Source: Azoarcus sp. Aa7 (GTDB taxonomy: Bacteria; Pseudomonadota; Gammaproteobacteria; Burkholderiales; Rhodocyclaceae). Taken from it: a DNA stretch of 64,000 nucleotides. Shown one piece after another: positions 49,198 to 60,014 of the stretch. The notes beneath the pieces were generated by a model. It was not told where the DNA came from. It saw only the letters and a list, made by a program, of their open reading frames with translations, and searched no databases. The translations under genes were made by a program, and so were the position numbers. The DNA is taken from the NCBI RefSeq assembly GCF_014822185.1, contig NZ_QVLR01000104.1, positions 1 to 64,000 on the forward strand, written 5' to 3'. The stretch's first letter is position 1; the number at the start of each line of letters is the position of its first letter.

Positions 49198-50366
49198 GAA
49201 GGTTCCTTCGGTGCGGGTGCGGCGTCCCCCTCGTCGGGACGCGGCAGCGGCAGGCTGAGGATGAACAAGGCGCCCTTGCCGGGGCTGGATTCGACGGCGA
49301 TGTCACCACCGTGGGCGCGTGCAACGCCGCGTGCGATCGCGAGCCCCAGGCCGGTGCCGTCCGCGCGGGTGGTGAAGAAGGGGTCGAACAGGCGCGCCTG
49401 GTGGGCCGGCTCGATGCCGCGGCCGTTGTCGCGGATGCGGAAGTGCACGGTGTCGCCTTCGAGCGTGGCGGAAAGATCCACCGCGCCGCCGGCCTCGGTA
49501 GCCTGGATGGCGTTTTCGAGCAGGTTCGTGATCGCACCGCCCAAGGCTTTGCGGTCGCCGAGCAGGGTCGCATCGCCGCAGTCGCAGGCGGACGAGAAGT
49601 CGACCTGTCGCGCCCGCGCGAGCGGTTCGAGGGTATGCACGAGCTCCCCGGCGAGCTCGCAGATGCCGAAACGCTGGCGGCCGAGGCTGTCGCCGCGCGC
49701 GAAGAGCAGCATGTCGCGGATCAGGCGCTCGAGGTAACGCATGCGCTCGATCGCGCGGTCGGCGACGCGCGCACGGTCGGCGGGGGCGAGTTCGGGTTGC
49801 TTGAGGTTGCCGGTATAGAGCAGCGCGGCGGCGAGCGGCGTGCGCAGCTGGTGGGCGAGGCCGGCGACCATCTCGCCCATCGCCGCCAGCCGTTCGTTGC
49901 GTTCGACCTGCAGGCGCATGCGGTGCGCGTCGGTGACGTCGTGCAGCAGGATGATGCGCCCTTCGCCGGATTCCAGCGCCGCCTCGGACAGCGAGACGCG
50001 GCGGGCGCCCGTTTCTTCGCCCACGGTCAGTTCGCCCGGCGTTTCGGTGGCATGCAGGACGGCGGCGAGTTCGTCCCAGGGACGGCCTGCAAGATCGCCG
50101 CCCAGCAGGCTCTCGGCCGCACTGTTGCACTGCCCGACCCGGCCGCCGCGATCGAGCATCACGACGCCCGCGGGCAGCGCGCCGATCAGCACCGCGAGGC
50201 GTTCGGTAAGCTGCGCGACCTGCCCCTGCAGCGCGTTGTAGGCGGTCGACAGCTCCTCGGACGCGCGCGCAAACATCTCGAACGCCTCGGCGAGCTGCGC
50301 CGCGTCGAGGCGCTGCCCCGCGCCGGGCGCGGCATTCGTTGCGGCAGGAGGCGTTTCAGCGGACAT
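49194..50366 (-). CDS. fleS: Flagellar sensor histidine kinase FleS/FlrB
   Basis: 390 residues, no membrane segments, so cytoplasmic. A PAS-like domain at ~65-150 (VVMLDRGGRVGQCNSAAESL), H-box ~170-190 (VAGLAHQLRTPLAAALLYTG), and catalytic boxes NLLENAIQA, IRDNGRGIEP and GTGLGLAIARGVARAHGG. It phosphorylates FleR in response to an unknown cue of flagellar assembly. Divergent from fliF. Confidence 0.94.
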   Translation of the reverse strand: MSAETPPAATNAAPGAGQRLDAAQLAEAFEMFARASEELSTAYNALQGQVAQLTERLAVLIGALPAGVVMLDRGGRVGQCNSAAESLLGGDLAGRPWDELAAVLHATETPGELTVGEETGARRVSLSEAALESGEGRIILLHDVTDAHRMRLQVERNERLAAMGEMVAGLAHQLRTPLAAALLYTGNLKQPELAPADRARVADRAIERMRYLERLIRDMLLFARGDSLGRQRFGICELAGELVHTLEPLARARQVDFSSACDCGDATLLGDRKALGGAITNLLENAIQATEAGGAVDLSATLEGDTVHFRIRDNGRGIEPAHQARLFDPFFTTRADGTGLGLAIARGVARAHGGDIAVESSPGKGALFILSLPLPRPDEGDAAPAPKEPS

Positions 50367-50425
50367 GGCGTGCAGGACCTGTTTTCACGGCTGGCAGATT
50401 AAGCCCCGTTGCGTCCATGGTAACC

Positions 50426-50439
50426 GGCAAATAGGCGGC
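50426..50439 (+). promoter_or_regulatory. Possible sigma54 promoter of the fliF operon
   Basis: GGCAAATAGGCGGC has GG-N10-GC spacing with an intact GGCA at -24, but CGGC in place of TTGC at -12. It lies 90 bases before the fliF start. Class II flagellar operons are usually of this type, so it is listed with low confidence. Confidence 0.3.
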
Positions 50440-50529
50440 AAAAAATGCCGCTTTTCCGCTCGCGCGATTTGCGCACGCGGACGGACAATGCCGTCATCCG
50501 TAAAAGTGACGTGATCGAAGGACTCCACC

Positions 50530-52188
50530 ATGGCCACCGCCGACACCGCCGTTGATCGGGGAACCCTGCCGCCGGCCCAGCTGGCGCTGCAGCGCTTCAA
50601 TGAGCTGAGCCAGCGCCAGAAGCTCGCCGCCGGCACGGCCGTGGCAATCGCCATCGCAATGCTGGTGGGGGTCTGGCTGTGGTCGCGGGCGCCGGACTAC
50701 GCGGTGCTCTTCTCGAACTTCGAGGAGCGCGACGGCGGCGCGATCGTGACCGCGCTGCAGCAGCAGAACGTTCCCTACAAGTTTTCGCCGGCCGGCAACG
50801 CGATCCTGATCCCGTCCGGGATGGTGCACGATGTGCGTCTGCGCCTTGCCGCACAGGGTCTGCCCAAAGGCGGGCTGGTCGGCTTCGAGCTGATGGAAAA
50901 CCAGAAGCTGGGCGTGTCGCAGTTCCACGAGCAGGTCAACTTCCAGCGCGCGCTCGAAGGCGAACTGGCGCGCACCATCCAGGCGATCGCGTCGGTCTCC
51001 GCTGCGCGCGTGCATCTGGCGATTCCCAAGCAGTCCGGCTTCCTGCGCGACGAGCAGAAACCGACCGCCTCGGTGATGGTGAACCTGTACCCCGGACGAA
51101 CGATGGATTCCGCCCAGGTCGCCGGCATCGTTCATCTGGTCGCATCGAGCGTGCCGCAGCTCGCGAACGACCACGTCAGCGTGATCGACCAGAACGGCAC
51201 CCTGCTCACGAACCGCCCCGACCCGCTGCGCAACGCGGGGCTCGATGCGACTCAGCTCAGCTACGTGCGCGAGGTCGAAGCGGGCTATATCCGCCGCATC
51301 GAGACGATCCTCGCGCCGATCGTGGGCCAGGACAATTTCAAGGCTCAGGTCACCGCGGATGTCGATTTCAACCAGGTCGAGGCCACCGCGGAGACCTTCA
51401 AGCCGAATCCCTCGCCCGACCAGGCGATCCGCAGCCAGCAGATCAACGAGCAGGGGTTGCGCGAGCCCGCCGCGCAAGGGGTACCCGGTGCGCTGAGCAA
51501 CCAGCCGCCCGTTCCCGCGACGGCGCCGATCACCTCGCCGTCGGTCGCGGCCGGCGGCGCACCCGGCGGTCCGGCCACGCCCTTCACGGGCAATCGTGCG
51601 GCGACGATCAACTATGAACTGGACCGCACGATCCAGCACACGAAGCAGGCACTCGGCCAGGTGAAGCGCCTGTCGGTGGCGGTCGTTGTGAACCACCGCA
51701 ACGAAACGCTGCCAAATGGCGAGACGCGGGCGGAAGCGCTGTCGGAGGACGAAATCGCACGCATCACCAGCCTGGTTCGCGAAGCGATGGGCTTCACCCA
51801 GGCGCGCGGGGACAGCCTGAACATATCCAGCGCCCCCTTCGCCGCCGGTCGCAGCGAGGCGCAGGCGCAGGTGCCGGTGTGGAAGGATCCGGAGATGGTG
51901 GACCTCGGCAAGGACGTGCTGAAGTATGTCGTGATTCTCGTCGCCCTCGCCTTCGTGTATTTCGGCGTCGTGCGTCCGCTGCTGCGCACCGTGGCGCAGC
52001 CGCCTCCGCCGGGCCGCGCCCCCGAAGAGGAAGACGAAGGCGCCGTGGTGAGCCTGTCGCATATGGAGCCCGCAAACACCTTCGACGGGAAGCTGGCCCG
52101 GGCGAAGGAACTCGCGGCATCCGACCCGCGCGTCATCGCGAACCTGATCAAGGAATGGATGGGCGTCAATGAGGAAGGCAAGAGATGA
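50530..52188 (+). CDS. fliF: Flagellar MS-ring protein FliF
   Basis: 552 residues. Membrane segments at ~34-50 and ~465-485 enclose the periplasmic ring domains: YAVLFSNFEERDGGAIVTAL, GGLVGFELMENQKLGVSQFH, RTIQAIASVSAARVHLAIPK, ERVQ-like TMDSAQVAGIVHLVASSVPQ. The C-terminal cytoplasmic tail (VISLSHMEPANTF-like) binds FliG. Its end overlaps fliG by four bases. First gene of the fliFGHIJKLMNOPQR run. Confidence 0.96.
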   Translation: MATADTAVDRGTLPPAQLALQRFNELSQRQKLAAGTAVAIAIAMLVGVWLWSRAPDYAVLFSNFEERDGGAIVTALQQQNVPYKFSPAGNAILIPSGMVHDVRLRLAAQGLPKGGLVGFELMENQKLGVSQFHEQVNFQRALEGELARTIQAIASVSAARVHLAIPKQSGFLRDEQKPTASVMVNLYPGRTMDSAQVAGIVHLVASSVPQLANDHVSVIDQNGTLLTNRPDPLRNAGLDATQLSYVREVEAGYIRRIETILAPIVGQDNFKAQVTADVDFNQVEATAETFKPNPSPDQAIRSQQINEQGLREPAAQGVPGALSNQPPVPATAPITSPSVAAGGAPGGPATPFTGNRAATINYELDRTIQHTKQALGQVKRLSVAVVVNHRNETLPNGETRAEALSEDEIARITSLVREAMGFTQARGDSLNISSAPFAAGRSEAQAQVPVWKDPEMVDLGKDVLKYVVILVALAFVYFGVVRPLLRTVAQPPPPGRAPEEEDEGAVVSLSHMEPANTFDGKLARAKELAASDPRVIANLIKEWMGVNEEGKR

Positions 52189-53186
52189 GCTCAATGGATG
52201 ACGGCATCGAGAAAGGCGCTCTGTTGCTGCTCGCGCTCGGTTCGGACGAGGCGGCGGAAGTCCTCAAGCTGCTCGGCCCGAAGGAAGTCCAGAAGCTAGG
52301 CATGGCGATGGCCAGCCTGCCTTCGCAGCAGCGCTCGAAGGTCGAGGCGGTGCTCGACGAGCTCGAGGCCCATCGCATCAAGGGCGCACCGATCGAAGCC
52401 GATGAGGAACAGATCCGCGCGATGCTGACCAAGGCACTCGGCGACGAACGCGCCGGGCACATCATCGCGCGCGTGCTGCAGGGCTCGGACACCGCGGGCA
52501 TCGAGAGCCTGAAGTGGATGGATGCCGTGACCGCAGCCGACCTGATCAAGAACGAACACCCGCAGATCATCGCGACCATTCTGGTGCACCTGGAATTCGA
52601 CCAGGCGGGCGAAATCCTCAAGCAGTTCCCCGACCGCCTGCGCAACGACGTGATCCTGCGCATCGCGACGCTGGACGGCGTGCAGCCCGCTGCTCTCAAG
52701 GAACTCAACGAGGCGCTCGCGCGCATGCTCGCGGGCGCCTCCACGGTCAAGAAGGCCTCGATGGGCGGTGTGCGCCACGCGGCCGAGATCCTCAATTTCG
52801 TCGGCGTGGCGGCGGAGACGGCCGTGCTCGACAACGTGCGCGAGTACGATCCCGACCTCGCGCAGAAGATCCTCGACGAGATGTTCGTGTTCGAGAACAT
52901 CATGGACATCGACGACCGCGGCGTGCAGACGCTGCTGCGCGAGGTGCAGTCCGATTCGCTGGTCACGGCGCTCAAGGGGGCCGCGCCGGAGCTGCGCGAG
53001 AAGATCTTCAAGAACATGTCCCAGCGCGCGGCCGACATGCTGCGCGAGGATCTCGAGGCAAAGGGCCCGGTGCGCCTGTCCGAGGTCGAGGCGGAACAGA
53101 AGGAGATCCTCAAGGTGGTGCGTCGCCTCGCCGAGGAAGGCCAGATCGTGCTCGGCGGCAAGGGGTCCGAAGATGCCTTCGTGTAA
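52185..53186 (+). CDS. fliG: Flagellar motor switch protein FliG
   Basis: 333 residues, full length. Seen are [40 protein letters not shown] (EHPQ motif), and the C-terminal domain [20 protein letters not shown] with the charged helix facing the stator. It is the rotor part that contacts MotA and carries FliM. It overlaps fliF by four bases. Confidence 0.96.
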   Translation: MSSMDDGIEKGALLLLALGSDEAAEVLKLLGPKEVQKLGMAMASLPSQQRSKVEAVLDELEAHRIKGAPIEADEEQIRAMLTKALGDERAGHIIARVLQGSDTAGIESLKWMDAVTAADLIKNEHPQIIATILVHLEFDQAGEILKQFPDRLRNDVILRIATLDGVQPAALKELNEALARMLAGASTVKKASMGGVRHAAEILNFVGVAAETAVLDNVREYDPDLAQKILDEMFVFENIMDIDDRGVQTLLREVQSDSLVTALKGAAPELREKIFKNMSQRAADMLREDLEAKGPVRLSEVEAEQKEILKVVRRLAEEGQIVLGGKGSEDAFV

Positions 53187-53225
53187 GCAGCCCGCCTCGC
53201 AGCACGAAGCTTCCCGGAGCCGGCC

Positions 53226-53930
53226 ATGAGCATCTCGCGCCATCAGGCGGTCGGCGCCTACCGTCGCTGGGAACCGCCAGCCTTCGGCGAGCAGGAAGAG
53301 CCGCAACTCCGGCCCCCGGAAACGGAGCCCGCCCCCTCTGCTCCACTGGAACCGGCTGTCGAGGCGGCTCCGCCGCCCGAACCCCCGCCCGCGCCTCAGC
53401 CGGAAATCCAGCTGCCGACAGCGGCCGAGATCGAAGCGATGTTCGACGACGCGCGCCGCGAGGGCTACGAGGGCGGCTTTGCGGAGGGAGCCGAGTTCGC
53501 ACGCGAGCAGGCGAACCGCCTCGGCGGCTTGGCCGACGGACTCGACACGGCGCTGAAGCAGCTCGATCAGGAGATCGCAGACGAAATCGTCGCGCTGGCG
53601 ATCGAGGTCGCACGCCAGATGGTCCGGCGCACGCTGGCCGAGAATCCGGAAGAGGCGCTCGTCGAAACCGTGCGCGCCGCACTGAACCAGCTGCCGCAGG
53701 CGCAGGTGCGCATCCACGTGCATCCGGACGATGTCGCGCTGATCCGCGCCTACCTGGCGGAGCAACCCACTCACCTGCACCACCAGATCATCGAGGACGA
53801 ATCGGTGACGCGCGGCGGCTGCCGGCTGCAGGCGCCCGCGAGCGAAATCGATGCGACGGTGGAGACCCGCTGGCGCCGGATCCTCGAAGGGCTCGGCCAC
53901 CGTGGCACGAGTTGGGACGACGGCAAATGA
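53226..53930 (+). CDS. fliH: Flagellar export apparatus regulator FliH
   Basis: 234 residues. A proline- and glutamate-rich N-terminus precedes the FliH core from ~70: [40 protein letters not shown] and [20 protein letters not shown]. FliH binds and restrains the ATPase FliI. It overlaps fliI by four bases. Confidence 0.92.
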   Translation: MSISRHQAVGAYRRWEPPAFGEQEEPQLRPPETEPAPSAPLEPAVEAAPPPEPPPAPQPEIQLPTAAEIEAMFDDARREGYEGGFAEGAEFAREQANRLGGLADGLDTALKQLDQEIADEIVALAIEVARQMVRRTLAENPEEALVETVRAALNQLPQAQVRIHVHPDDVALIRAYLAEQPTHLHHQIIEDESVTRGGCRLQAPASEIDATVETRWRRILEGLGHRGTSWDDGK

Positions 53931-55330
53931 GCACGATACGTGCGGCGGCGTGGACCGGCTACCTCGACGCCCATCGTCGCCAGCTCGCGAACGTGAATCC
54001 GTTCGAGATCTCGGGGCGGCTGACGCGGATCAACGGCTTGGTCATGGAAGCCGCCGGGCTCAGGCTCCCGCTGGGTGCGGACTGCCGCATCCTCGCGAGC
54101 GGTGGCGCCACCGTCGAGGCGGAGGTCGTCGGCTTCAACGGCGACAAGCTCTATCTGATGCCGACCGACGACGTTTTCGGCCTTGCGCCGGGCGCCTCGG
54201 TCATGCCCGTGGAACCGTCACCACCGCGCATCGTCCTCGGCGCGCGGCCCGTACCCCGACGCCGCACCTCCGACCGCGCCAAGCATCTGCCGGTGGGCGA
54301 GCACATGCTGGGGCGTGTCGTGGACGGCGCGGGCCGCCCACTCGACGGCCTCGGCCCGCTCGATGCGACCGAAAGCCGCTCGCTGCAGAGCCGCCCCTTC
54401 AACCCGCTGACCCGGGCGCCGATCAACACCGCGCTGGACGTCGGCATTCGCGCGATCAATGCGCTCCTCACCGTCGGGCGCGGGCAGCGCCTCGGCCTCT
54501 TCGCCGGCTCGGGCGTCGGCAAATCCGTGCTCATCGGCATGATGGCGCGCTACACCTCGGCCGACGTGATCGTGGTCGGCCTGATCGGCGAGCGGGGCCG
54601 CGAGGTCAAGGAATTCATCGAACAGAACCTCGGGCCCGAGGGCCGCGCGCGCTCGGTCGTGGTCGCTGCACCGGCCGACACCAGCCCGCTGATGCGTCTG
54701 CAGGGTGCCGCCTACGCGACCACGATCGCCGAATACTTCCGCGATCGCGGCAAGCAGGTGCTGCTGATCATGGACTCGCTCACGCGCTATGCGATGGCCC
54801 AGCGCGAAATCGCCCTCGCGATCGGGGAGCCGCCGGTGACGCGCGGTTATCCGCCGAGCGTGTTCGCGCGCCTGCCGGCGCTCGTCGAACGTGCCGGCAA
54901 CGGGCTCGAAGGCGGCGGCTCGATCACGGCCTTCTACACGGTGCTCGCCGAGGGCGACGACCAGCAGGACCCGATCGCCGACTCGGCGCGCGCGATTCTC
55001 GACGGCCACTTCGTGCTGTCGCGCGCGCTCGCCGACCAGGGGCACTACCCGGCGATCGACATCGAGCAGTCGATCTCGCGCGCGATGCATGGCCTCGTCA
55101 GCTCCGAGCATTTCGAACTGGTCCGGCACTTCAAACAGCTGTTCTCGCGCTACCAGCGTTCGCGCGACCTGATCGCAGTGGGCGCCTACCAACCGGGTTC
55201 GGACCCGCTGCTCGACCGGGCAGTCGCCATGTACCCCAAACTGGAGGCATTCCTGCAGCAAAGGATCGACGAGCAGGAAAGTTATCCCCACGCACTTGCG
55301 GGCCTCGGCGCACTGTTTGCACCGGGGTGA
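53927..55330 (+). CDS. fliI: Flagellum-specific ATPase FliI
   Basis: 467 residues. Start [20 protein letters not shown], overlapping the fliH stop as ATGA. Walker [34 protein letters not shown], Walker [21 protein letters not shown], and [21 protein letters not shown] hexameric ATPase that energises substrate delivery to the flagellar export gate. Confidence 0.96.
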   Translation: MSTIRAAAWTGYLDAHRRQLANVNPFEISGRLTRINGLVMEAAGLRLPLGADCRILASGGATVEAEVVGFNGDKLYLMPTDDVFGLAPGASVMPVEPSPPRIVLGARPVPRRRTSDRAKHLPVGEHMLGRVVDGAGRPLDGLGPLDATESRSLQSRPFNPLTRAPINTALDVGIRAINALLTVGRGQRLGLFAGSGVGKSVLIGMMARYTSADVIVVGLIGERGREVKEFIEQNLGPEGRARSVVVAAPADTSPLMRLQGAAYATTIAEYFRDRGKQVLLIMDSLTRYAMAQREIALAIGEPPVTRGYPPSVFARLPALVERAGNGLEGGGSITAFYTVLAEGDDQQDPIADSARAILDGHFVLSRALADQGHYPAIDIEQSISRAMHGLVSSEHFELVRHFKQLFSRYQRSRDLIAVGAYQPGSDPLLDRAVAMYPKLEAFLQQRIDEQESYPHALAGLGALFAPG

Positions 55331-55423
55331 GCGTTATCACGGGCCGAAGTGACGCCGCTCGTTTAGAATGCTTACAAATTCACATCGGCTCCGGACGTCC
55401 GGTCACGTCCATCGTTTCACTCC

Positions 55424-55879
55424 ATGAGCAAATCCTTCCCCCTCAAACCACTGCTGGAACTCAGCCAGACGCGCATGGACGATGCTGCGCGCCGGCTGGG
55501 CGAGCTCATCTCCAGCGAGCAGGAGGGCACGCGCAAGCTGGAATTGCTGCAGAACTATCGCGACGAGTACGAATCGCGTTTTCATGAAGCCGCACGAAAC
55601 GGCATCAGCCCCGACGAGTGGCGCAACTTCAGCGCCTTCATCGGGCGCATCGACGAAGCCATTGCGGTGCAGAGGACCAACGTCGAACGCTCCCGCCAGT
55701 TGACCGTCGCCGGGCAGAACGCATGGATGGCACAGCGCAACAAGGTGAAGGCCTTCGACACGCTGCAGAAACGCCACAACGTCGGCGAGGCGCGCAAGGA
55801 AGCCCGCCTCGAGCAGCGACAATCCGACGAGCACTCCGCCAAGCGCTACGCGAACCGCGAAGACAACGGCGAATCCTGA
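55424..55879 (+). CDS. fliJ: Flagellar export protein FliJ
   Basis: 151 residues, nearly all charged helix as expected of the antiparallel coiled coil. Start MSKSFPLKPLLELSQTRMDD. FliJ links the FliI ring to FlhA. It follows fliI by 93 bases in the standard order. Confidence 0.9.
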   Translation: MSKSFPLKPLLELSQTRMDDAARRLGELISSEQEGTRKLELLQNYRDEYESRFHEAARNGISPDEWRNFSAFIGRIDEAIAVQRTNVERSRQLTVAGQNAWMAQRNKVKAFDTLQKRHNVGEARKEARLEQRQSDEHSAKRYANREDNGES

Positions 55880-55957
55880 ATCTCCTTCCTCCGTTCCGAA
55901 GCCTGGCATGCGCCTTGCTGAACTCACGGCAGATATAGTCGTGAAAGGGAATCCACC

Positions 55958-57250
55958 ATGTCGAATCAGGTCCTGACCAGCATGCTGCGCCTGACTGCGC
56001 CGTCTGCGCCCGCACAACCGCCGCAGCGCGCAGCGGAGGAAAGCCGGGCCGGCGGAAACGAACTGAACGACGACAGTTTTTCCCGTGCCCTCGACCGCCG
56101 CATGAACGCGGCCGAACGCCCGCCCGCCCGCCCGGAACGGGAAAGGCCACAGGAACGTGCCGCGCAGACGGCGGAACGCCCGCGCAGCGAAGCACGGAGC
56201 GAAACGCAGCGCAGCGGGAAATCCGACGCGACGCGCCACAACAACGAAACCACCGGCGCCGAAGCGACCAGTACCGAAACCACCGGTGCCGAAGCGACCG
56301 GCGAAAATGCCGCGTCGGACAACTCCACGGCGGAAGGCGGGGCGCAGGACGGCAATACGGCCCAGCCCGACACCGCGGCGGCGGATCCCGCCGCCCAGGC
56401 GGCAAGCCTTGCCGCCCTGATGCCCGGCGTTGCCGCCTTGCCGGCCGAAGATGCCGCCGCGGAAGGCGACTCCCTGCTGACGTCCGACGTGCTTCTGGAT
56501 ACGCCGAAGCGCAAGTCCGGCGCTTTCACGCTCGGCCAGTTGATCGCCGAAGCCGCCAGCCAGGCCGGGGCGTCCGAAAAGCCCGGACCGGAATCCGGCG
56601 GGGTTGCGGACGCAGTCGCCAAGGTGAAGGCCGACGTTGCAGCCGGAAGCGCCCCCGCGGCCTTCGGCGCGCGCCTGCAGATGGCTTCGCAGCAGCCGGC
56701 ACCGCCTGCGCCCGGCCTCCAGGCGCTCGAACCCGACGCGCAGGCGGCCGGTCTGCACGCATCGGCCTTTGCTCCCGGCACCGCGCGCGCGGAACAAACA
56801 CCACCGCAGCTACAGGTGCACACCCCGGCCGGCCAGCGCGCCTGGGCAGAGGACGTCGGCAACCGCATGATGTGGATGGTGGGGCGCAACGAATCCAGGG
56901 CGGAACTCGTGCTCACGCCGGCCCATCTCGGCAAGCTCGAGGTTTCGATCCAGGTCAACGGCGACCAGACCACCGCGCATTTCGTCGCGGCGTCGGCCGC
57001 CGCCCGCGACGCGCTCGAACAGGCGATGCCGCGCCTGCGCGAAGTTCTGCAGCAGGCGGGCATCAACCTCGGCCAGACGAACGTCAGCACGCAGCGCGAT
57101 CAGCGCGCGCAGCAGGATGCCGGAGGCGGAAGCGGCCGCGGGCGGCGCGGCGCGACGGGAACGGAGCAGGTGGGCGAGGCCGGGAGCGTTCCCCTCTCCC
57201 CCGCCTCCTGGTCGCGCACCGGCCTGGGCATGGTTGACATCTTTGCCTGA
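55958..57250 (+). CDS. fliK: Flagellar hook-length control protein FliK
   Basis: 430 residues. A long disordered region rich in Ala, Glu, Thr and Pro (with short imperfect repeats of TTGAEAT around ~90-110) is followed by the C-terminal Flg_hook domain with ELVLTPAHLGKLEVSIQVNG and a Gln/Gly-rich end. FliK measures hook length and signals FlhB to change export specificity. Confidence 0.93.
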   Translation: MSNQVLTSMLRLTAPSAPAQPPQRAAEESRAGGNELNDDSFSRALDRRMNAAERPPARPERERPQERAAQTAERPRSEARSETQRSGKSDATRHNNETTGAEATSTETTGAEATGENAASDNSTAEGGAQDGNTAQPDTAAADPAAQAASLAALMPGVAALPAEDAAAEGDSLLTSDVLLDTPKRKSGAFTLGQLIAEAASQAGASEKPGPESGGVADAVAKVKADVAAGSAPAAFGARLQMASQQPAPPAPGLQALEPDAQAAGLHASAFAPGTARAEQTPPQLQVHTPAGQRAWAEDVGNRMMWMVGRNESRAELVLTPAHLGKLEVSIQVNGDQTTAHFVAASAAARDALEQAMPRLREVLQQAGINLGQTNVSTQRDQRAQQDAGGGSGRGRRGATGTEQVGEAGSVPLSPASWSRTGLGMVDIFA

Positions 57251-57342
57251 CGATTTGAATTGGGGCTGGTCTTCCCCACTTTTCCGCAATTGGGCAACGC
57301 AATTTATCGCGGATAATTCAATTGTGGAAACAGGAGAACTTC

Positions 57343-57903
57343 ATGGCCAAGGCCCCTACCCCCCCTCCCGCAGCAGCTGAAGTCCCCGCACCGGCGCCGA
57401 AACGGAGCAAAAAGCTCCTGATCCTGCTGATCGCCGCCGTCTTGGTGGTGGCTCTGATCGCGGTCGCAGTGGTGGGCCTGCTGCTGGTGAAGAAGAGCAA
57501 CTCGGCCGCCGAAGACTCCGACGAAGCGCCCGCAGTCGCCGCCGTCGACCTGAACAAGCCGCCGACCTTCGTGCCGATGGATCCCTTCGTCGTGAACCTC
57601 GCGCCGGCGGAAGGCGAGCGCTACCTCCAGGTCGTGATGGCCCTTCGGGTGTCCGATGCGAAAACGGGCGAGAACCTGAAGGCCTTCATGCCGGAGATCC
57701 GCCACCAGATCAATCTTCTGCTGTCGAGCAAACTGCCTTCCGAACTGTCTACGATGGAAGGGCGTGAAGCGCTGGCGGAAGAAATCGTCCGCCGCACCAA
57801 CCGGGTACTCGGCACGCCGCCCGCGAAGACGGGCGACGGGAAGGCCACGCTCCCCGCCGGACCGATCCAGGCGGTGCTGTTCAACTCGTTCATCATCCAG
57901 TAA
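57343..57903 (+). CDS. fliL: Flagellar basal-body protein FliL
   Basis: 186 residues from the ATG at 57343; AGGAG lies eight bases upstream. Pro/Ala N-terminus, one membrane segment at ~25-47 (LLILLIAAVLVVALIAVAVV), then a periplasmic domain with FVPMDPFVVNLAPAEGERYL and the SPFH-like KLPSELSTMEGREALAEEIV. It surrounds the stators and modulates motor torque. A spacer of 92 bases separates it from fliK. Confidence 0.94.
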   Translation: MAKAPTPPPAAAEVPAPAPKRSKKLLILLIAAVLVVALIAVAVVGLLLVKKSNSAAEDSDEAPAVAAVDLNKPPTFVPMDPFVVNLAPAEGERYLQVVMALRVSDAKTGENLKAFMPEIRHQINLLLSSKLPSELSTMEGREALAEEIVRRTNRVLGTPPAKTGDGKATLPAGPIQAVLFNSFIIQ

Positions 57904-57912
57904 GAGGACGTC

Positions 57913-58917
57913 ATGTCTTCCGATTTTCTCTCCCAGGATGAAGTCGACGCGCTACTGAAGGGCGTCGCCGGGGAGCCCGAGGAACAGGAAGAAGAACTCG
58001 GGGACCAGGCGGGCGTTCGCCCGTACAACCTGGCCACCCAGGAACGCATCGTCCGTGGGCGCATGCCCACGATGGAGCTCATCAACGAGCGCTTTGCCCG
58101 GTACCTGCGTATCGGGCTGTTCAACTACATGCACCGGAACGCTGAAGTGTCGGTCGGGCCGGTGAAGGTGCAGAAGTACGGCGAGTTCGTCCGCAACCTG
58201 GTGGTGCCGACGAACCTCAACCTCATCCTGGCCAAGCCCCTGCGCGGCACCGGGCTGATCGTCTTCGACCCGAACCTCGTGTTCATCGTCGTCGACAACA
58301 TGTTCGGCGGCGACGGACGTTTCCATTCGCGGGTCGAGGGACGCGACTTCACGCCGACGGAGCAGCGCATCATCCAGGGCATGCTCAACGTCGTATTCGC
58401 CGAATACACACGGGCGTGGGCACCGGTGTTCAAGATCGAGCTGGAGTACGTCCGCTCGGAGATGAACTCGCAATTCGCGAACATCGCCACGCCGTCGGAA
58501 ATCGTCATCTCGGCAAGCTTCTCGCTCGAATTCGGCGGTTCGCAGGCGGACATGCACGTCTGCTTCCCGTACTCGATGGTCGAGCCGATCCGCGACCTGC
58601 TCTATTCGACGATGCAGAGCGACCACCTGAGCCAGGACAACCGCTGGATCAGCCTGCTCTCACGCCAATTGCAGAGTGCCGATGTCGAACTGGTGTGCAA
58701 CCTGGGCAGCGCCGAGGTCACCCTGCGCGACATCGTCAATATGCGCGTCGGCGACGTGATCCCGATCGACGTGCCCAAGATTCTGGAGGCCGAAGTCGAC
58801 GGCAGCCCGGTTCTGGAAGTGACCTACGGCAGACAGGGCACGAACTACGCGATCAAGGTCGAACGCTTCGTCGCCAACGACGACGACTCCCCACCACTCG
58901 GAGGCCGAAATGGCTGA
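57913..58917 (+). CDS. fliM: Flagellar motor switch protein FliM
   Basis: 334 residues. The N-terminal CheY-P binding segment is FLSQDEVDALLKGV, the middle domain has LNLILAKPLRGTGLIVFDPN and DNMFGGDGRFHSRVEGRDFT, and the C-terminal SpoA domain ends GTNYAIKVERFV. It is the switch component that binds phosphorylated CheY. Its stop overlaps fliN by eight bases. Confidence 0.96.
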   Translation: MSSDFLSQDEVDALLKGVAGEPEEQEEELGDQAGVRPYNLATQERIVRGRMPTMELINERFARYLRIGLFNYMHRNAEVSVGPVKVQKYGEFVRNLVVPTNLNLILAKPLRGTGLIVFDPNLVFIVVDNMFGGDGRFHSRVEGRDFTPTEQRIIQGMLNVVFAEYTRAWAPVFKIELEYVRSEMNSQFANIATPSEIVISASFSLEFGGSQADMHVCFPYSMVEPIRDLLYSTMQSDHLSQDNRWISLLSRQLQSADVELVCNLGSAEVTLRDIVNMRVGDVIPIDVPKILEAEVDGSPVLEVTYGRQGTNYAIKVERFVANDDDSPPLGGRNG

Positions 58918-59386
58918 CAACGACAACGAGCTCGACAACCAGGTCACCGAAGACGACTGGGCAGCGGCTATGATGGAACAGGCTGCGACCGAAACCAGCC
59001 CGGACGCGGAGGCGCGCCGCGTTGCCGCGGACCTTGCCGCCGCCGCGGAGTCGCCCTATCAGGCGAAACCCGCCAGCCACCTCTTCCCGGACTTCGGTGC
59101 GTCCTCGCCCCGCACGGGCGCGCTAAACGACTTCGACATGATCCTGGACATCCCCGTCCAACTGACCGTCGAACTGGGCCGCACCAAGATCTCGATACGC
59201 AACCTGCTGCAGTTGGCACACGGCTCGGTGGTCGAACTCGACGGACTGGCCGGCGAGCCGATGGACGTGCTCGTGAACGGCACGCTGATCGCCCAGGGCG
59301 AGGTGGTGGTCGTCAATGACAAGTTCGGCATCCGCCTGACCGACATCATCACTCCGGCCGAGCGCATGCGGAAGATCCGCGGCTGA
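58910..59386 (+). CDS. fliN: Flagellar motor switch protein FliN
   Basis: 158 residues. N-terminal charged region (MADNDNELDNQVTEDDWAAA), then the SpoA/FliN domain FDMILDIPVQLTVELGRTKI, NLLQLAHGSVVELDGLAGEP and GEVVVVNDKFGIRLTDIITP. Forms the C-ring base with FliM. Confidence 0.96.
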   Translation: MADNDNELDNQVTEDDWAAAMMEQAATETSPDAEARRVAADLAAAAESPYQAKPASHLFPDFGASSPRTGALNDFDMILDIPVQLTVELGRTKISIRNLLQLAHGSVVELDGLAGEPMDVLVNGTLIAQGEVVVVNDKFGIRLTDIITPAERMRKIRG

Positions 59387-59543
59387 ACACCCGGGGCCGC
59401 CGCACCGGCGGCCTGCGCGGCACCCGTGCATCGTGCGCGCGCGGCAAAGCGCCGAATTGTCCCGTTTTTGTCCGTCTTATTGCCCCCTCGGCAAGACATG
59501 CGCACGGGTATGCTTCTCCCATCCCAAGAAGCGCAGATCCACC

Positions 59544-60014
59544 GTGACGCAATTTCCCAATCTCGTCGTCCCCGTCCCCAAGCCCGTCCGCCTCGCGCCG
59601 CTCGCCCTGGCCGCCGCGACCACGCCGCTCTTCGCCGCGGACGCGGCAGTTCCGGCCGCCCCCGGCATCACCGACGGCCTCGGCCAGATGCTGCTGGGCC
59701 TCGCGATTGTCCTCGGCCTGCTGCTGGGCTGCCTGTGGCTGATCAAGAAGCTTTCGGCGCCACACGGGGCCGCCGCCGGCCTCCGCGTGCTCGGCGCCGT
59801 GCCCGTCGGCCCGCGCGAGCGTGTGGTGCTCGTCGAAGTCGGCGGACAGGTGCTGGTGCTGGGCGTCACGCCGACCAACGTCCGCACGCTGCACACGCTG
59901 CCCGCGAACGCGCTGCAGAACACATCGCCGGGTGCGCCCCCGATCTCCGGCCCGTTCGGCGACTTCCAGGGCTGGCTGAAGCGTTCGATGGAGCGTCGCA
60001 ATGATGCGAAATGA
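59544..60014 (+). CDS. fliO: Flagellar export protein FliO
   Basis: 156 residues from a GTG at 59544 ([20 protein letters not shown]). No ATG is close; in-frame starts further upstream cover poorly coded sequence, and only a weak AGAAG lies before this GTG. A likely signal/membrane segment at ~15-35, then the membrane helix [20 protein letters not shown] and the cytoplasmic [20 protein letters not shown], typical of FliO. It stabilises FliP during gate assembly. Overlaps fliP by 14 bases. Confidence 0.85.
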   Translation: MTQFPNLVVPVPKPVRLAPLALAAATTPLFAADAAVPAAPGITDGLGQMLLGLAIVLGLLLGCLWLIKKLSAPHGAAAGLRVLGAVPVGPRERVVLVEVGGQVLVLGVTPTNVRTLHTLPANALQNTSPGAPPISGPFGDFQGWLKRSMERRNDAK